DNA of 64,000 nt from CAVWDU01 sp963840725. Its GTDB lineage: Bacteria; Pseudomonadota; Gammaproteobacteria; Pseudomonadales; Halieaceae. The translations under genes were made by a program, and so were the position numbers. The DNA is taken from NCBI GenBank assembly GCA_963840725.1, contig CAWIZY010000035.1, forward strand, positions 1 to 64,000, in the 5' to 3' direction. Of the stretch, positions 61,744-64,000 are shown piece after piece. Every line of letters starts with the position of its first letter. The first letter of the stretch is position 1. The notes beneath the pieces were generated by a model. The model was not told the origin of the DNA. It did no database searches and worked only from the letters and a program-made list of their open reading frames with translations.

Positions 61744-62343
61744 CTACGCCGTCTGCGCAAGGTCTCGTATGACGGCGTCGGCATCGATCACCTCGGCATA
61801 CTTTGCGTGCATGTCGTGAAGGCTACCGAGGTGTGCCTCGGGGTTTCTGTCGCCCACTGCGTCCGCGGGCACAAACACGGGAAAGTCGTGCTGTAGACCG
61901 TCGACTACCGTTGCGCGCACGCAGCCACTGGTGGTGAGGCCCGTCACCACCAGGGAGTCTGCTGATGCCTCTTGCAGGCGCAGTAACAGATCTGTGGCAA
62001 AAAAACTGCTGGCATATTGCTTTTCTATGACAGGCTCGCCCTCAAGGGGGTACAGGCGATCATCCACTTCGATGGCAGCGCTGCCCGGCTTCAACAATTC
62101 CAGCGCCGGCAACCGCGCCCGGAATACCGGCGCTTGCCTGTCGTTATGATAGACCACCGTTGTGTAAAAAACCGGCAGTTTGCAGCGCCGGAAAGCCTCC
62201 AGCAGGCGTGCATTAGCGTGAACGACTGAATCGGCATCACTGCCCAGCGGACTCTGCGGATCGGTGAAACCATTTATCAGGTCGACCATTACCAGCGCGG
62301 GGCGCTGGCCGAGGTTGACGCTGCGGCGCTCTAAATCGGACAT
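61744..62343 (-). CDS. Isochorismatase-family amidohydrolase, second copy
   Basis: 199 residues with triad Asp21 (ALVMVDLINGF), Lys108 (PVIEKQYASSFFATDL) and Cys141 (TGLTTSGCVRATVVDGL). Shares the TTSGCVRATVVD block with the copy at 50593-51243 but differs elsewhere. It faces back toward the rightward operon, convergent with the SnoaL genes. Likely another small-amide hydrolase of the same regulon. ATG 62343. Confidence 0.88.
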   Translation of the reverse strand: MSDLERRSVNLGQRPALVMVDLINGFTDPQSPLGSDADSVVHANARLLEAFRRCKLPVFYTTVVYHNDRQAPVFRARLPALELLKPGSAAIEVDDRLYPLEGEPVIEKQYASSFFATDLLLRLQEASADSLVVTGLTTSGCVRATVVDGLQHDFPVFVPADAVGDRNPEAHLGSLHDMHAKYAEVIDADAVIRDLAQTA

Positions 62344-62704
62344 CGGTTCTTACCCCTATTCAAGGGTTTACAGGGAACTCGGTAGTATACCCCACAACAC
62401 GGCTGAGATTTTTCTGGCTGGCTCGCGGCGACGAGACAAGGTCGTCAGGCTCCTGATGGGGTCGCATCTCGCGATGCGGGAGTTTGCGCGGACGGGCGCC
62501 TTCATGAATCCACGGTCACGGTTGCGGGTAACGCAGCACCAGAAACCCGAACCATTGCGGCTCAAACAATCGATCACAAGAAAAATCTGCTCACTCTACC
62601 GCCTCAATACCTTCTATACTTCAATCCTGCGCCGCTTTACGGCCAGGGGCTTGTGCCGCAAACGGCAGACTCGACTGAAGCATTACCGCAATCGCGCAGA
62701 GGGC
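62344..62704. other. Intergenic or 5' leader before the terminal membrane-protein gene
   Basis: 361 nt. The frame of the next gene stays open through most of it, with possible ATGs at 62456, 62474 and 62504, but the encoded stretch is Arg-rich with no clear ribosome site. CTATACT at 62614-62620 may be a -10. I read it as a leader and promoter region; an earlier start cannot be excluded. Confidence 0.4.
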
Positions 62705-64000
62705 ATGGAGCGAGAAGAGGAAAAACCCGAGGCGGGTAGGCAGGCTGCTATGGATCGGCTGCGTGACCGCACCGATGAGCTTGAGCTGATCATCTCGAGC
62801 CTGACGATTTTTGCCCTTTTTTCCCTCCCCGGCTGGCTATTGGTCAAGTTTGCCGCCGTATACACCCACCTCTCTACCAGTCTGGTCATCGCCGCAAACG
62901 TTGGGCTATCACTGATGTCCGGGGTCTGTTATACCCTCGCCGTGTGCTTCGTCATTCACCTCATGACACGGGCGTACTGGGTCGGGCTGATTGGATTGCG
63001 TTCCGCGTTCCCACGGGGCATCGACTGGAAACGCACCCATGGCCTGGGTCCGCTGGGGCGTGATCACTTTCGCACTAGCCTCCCGGATCTGGATACGGCG
63101 ATAGAAAAAGCCGATCGACTGGCCTCATCGCTTTTTGCAATCATCAGCATGTTGACCCTCGGGGTGCTCTGGTTCGGGGTTATCCTCATCGTCATGCTGG
63201 TCATCAGCGGCCTCATAGGTGCGCGCTTCGGACTCACCAACACCGCCATGAGCATCGGCATCGGGCTGATAATCTTCATGTTTTTAGGCATCTCGATACT
63301 GAACTACCTGCTGGATGCCCAGCTTGCCGGACGCTTCCCGCAACTGCGCGAGAGTCCGGTCTTTCGCGGCACTCTCGACGTTTTGCGCTTCATATCAGGG
63401 CTCGCTTACCCTCAACGACTGACGCTGCCGGTACAGCTGACGCTGCAGAGCAATACGCGGCCGCTGCTGTACACGCTGGCCTTCACCGCCAGCATTTTCG
63501 TCATCGTAGGAGTGGGGAACTTGCGGACGTCGGCATGGCAGAACTTCACCTTGTCCAACGCCTTCGAATACCTTGAAACCGAAGACGTTACCGGGGGCTT
63601 TATCGGCACGTATTACGAGGACATGTCCAGCCCGAGAGACAGTTTGCGAGCCTGGCCGCGCGTCAATAGCTTCCAGCAGAACGGCAGCTTTGCCCCGCTG
63701 TTTCTGCCCTATCAACCTCTGCGCGATAATCTTGTACTGGATCTGATCTGTGCCCAGCCGCAACAACCTGAAGACCCGGCACACTGCCTGCGACAACTGT
63801 GGTCGGTAACAGTGGAAGGGGAGCCGATACCGATGAAGACCTTTATAACCGCCGAACGCGGTGAACTCGGCATGCGCGGACTCATGGGGCTTGTGCCGCT
63901 TGCCGGACTGGAACCCGGGCTGCGCCGGATTACCGTGGTCTGGAATCCACTGGGGAGCAACGAGGACGCGCCGCTGGACGATCGCTACTCCACTAACACC
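62705..64000 (+). CDS. Polytopic membrane protein, hypothetical, 3' end outside the window
   Basis: At least 432 codons, open to the window edge. Charged N-terminus (MDRLRDRTDELELIISSL), then about five or six membrane helices: IISSLTIFALFSLPGWLLVK, ANVGLSLMSGVCYTLAVCFV, LFAIISMLTLGVLWFGVILI, MSIGIGLIIFMFLGISILNY and LLYTLAFTASIFVIVGVGN. An extracytoplasmic C-terminal part follows (from about residue 270) with VNSFQQNGSFAPLFLPYQPL and a beta-rich region. I do not recognise a family. No visible link to the catabolic cluster; it is separated by the leader region. Confidence 0.7.
   Translation, partial: MEREEEKPEAGRQAAMDRLRDRTDELELIISSLTIFALFSLPGWLLVKFAAVYTHLSTSLVIAANVGLSLMSGVCYTLAVCFVIHLMTRAYWVGLIGLRSAFPRGIDWKRTHGLGPLGRDHFRTSLPDLDTAIEKADRLASSLFAIISMLTLGVLWFGVILIVMLVISGLIGARFGLTNTAMSIGIGLIIFMFLGISILNYLLDAQLAGRFPQLRESPVFRGTLDVLRFISGLAYPQRLTLPVQLTLQSNTRPLLYTLAFTASIFVIVGVGNLRTSAWQNFTLSNAFEYLETEDVTGGFIGTYYEDMSSPRDSLRAWPRVNSFQQNGSFAPLFLPYQPLRDNLVLDLICAQPQQPEDPAHCLRQLWSVTVEGEPIPMKTFITAERGELGMRGLMGLVPLAGLEPGLRRITVVWNPLGSNEDAPLDDRYSTNT

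Noticed and set aside
47200..62343. Nicotinate (maleamate) pathway
   Set aside because: The mix of isochorismatase-like amidase, alpha/beta hydrolase and racemase-superfamily isomerase recalls nicDEF. But the hydrolase lacks Ser, the isomerase homologue lacks both Cys, and no hydroxypyridine dioxygenase or nicotinate hydroxylase is present.

Overview
The window reads as chromosomal DNA of a GC-rich, aerobic gammaproteobacterium. Three conserved blocks point there: smc-zipA-ligA, a complete System I cytochrome c maturation operon (ccmABCDEFGHI) behind ttcA, and the divergent tesA / ybbA-ybbP pair. TonB receptors, secreted amidohydrolases, CoA-transferase catabolism and class III acyl-CoA chemistry would suit a marine Cellvibrionales/Halieaceae-type organism. 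That placement is inference from gene style, not from a marker-gene comparison.

Layout. 1-14.9 kb (minus strand) is housekeeping: ligA (cut by the window edge), zipA, smc, then the ccm operon and ttcA. 15-16.7 kb (plus) has malate dehydrogenase and a TetR regulator. 16.9-21.5 kb holds three consecutive exported amidohydrolase-superfamily proteins. The second and third have lost the HxH metal motif, and a 17-bp tandem repeat runs through the end of the second gene. 21.6-25.3 kb has a membrane-anchored helix-hairpin-helix protein, a LysR stump and a TPR-sulfotransferase. 25.6-30.5 kb is a TonB receptor / Tat-exported flavoprotein / secreted cupin cassette. 31-42.3 kb returns to core genes: ybbP, ybbA, tesA, ygiQ, hrpB and a HAD-PlsC fusion, with a phzF remnant. 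A 147-bp MITE-like element sits at 42.4 kb. 43-47.2 kb has NnrU-like, acyltransferase, two GST and glutaredoxin-DinB genes.

The most unusual block is 47.2-62.3 kb, built around a divergent promoter at about 55.3 kb. Leftward runs hyuA-hyuB-isochorismatase-alpha/beta hydrolase-CitE-like lyase-MaoC hydratase-acyl-CoA dehydrogenase. Rightward runs a GntR/UTRA regulator, amidase, two class III CoA-transferases, an Asp/Glu-racemase-like protein and two SnoaL-like proteins, with a second isochorismatase-family amidase facing back. I read it as one regulon: ATP-driven opening of a cyclic amide or hydantoin, amide hydrolysis, CoA transfer, dehydrogenation, hydration and C-C cleavage. The substrate is unknown. 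Two members lack textbook catalytic residues: the hydrolase has Val in place of the nucleophile Ser, and the racemase-like protein has Thr and Ser in place of both Cys. The pathway is therefore probably not a known one.

Caution on quality: ligA (three times), smc, ybbP and hyuB are each interrupted by single-base frameshifts, although the protein sequence resumes perfectly in another frame. Since ligA and smc are normally essential, sequencing or assembly indels are the simplest explanation. These genes are annotated as whole loci with the break points given. No tRNA, rRNA or CRISPR array was seen.
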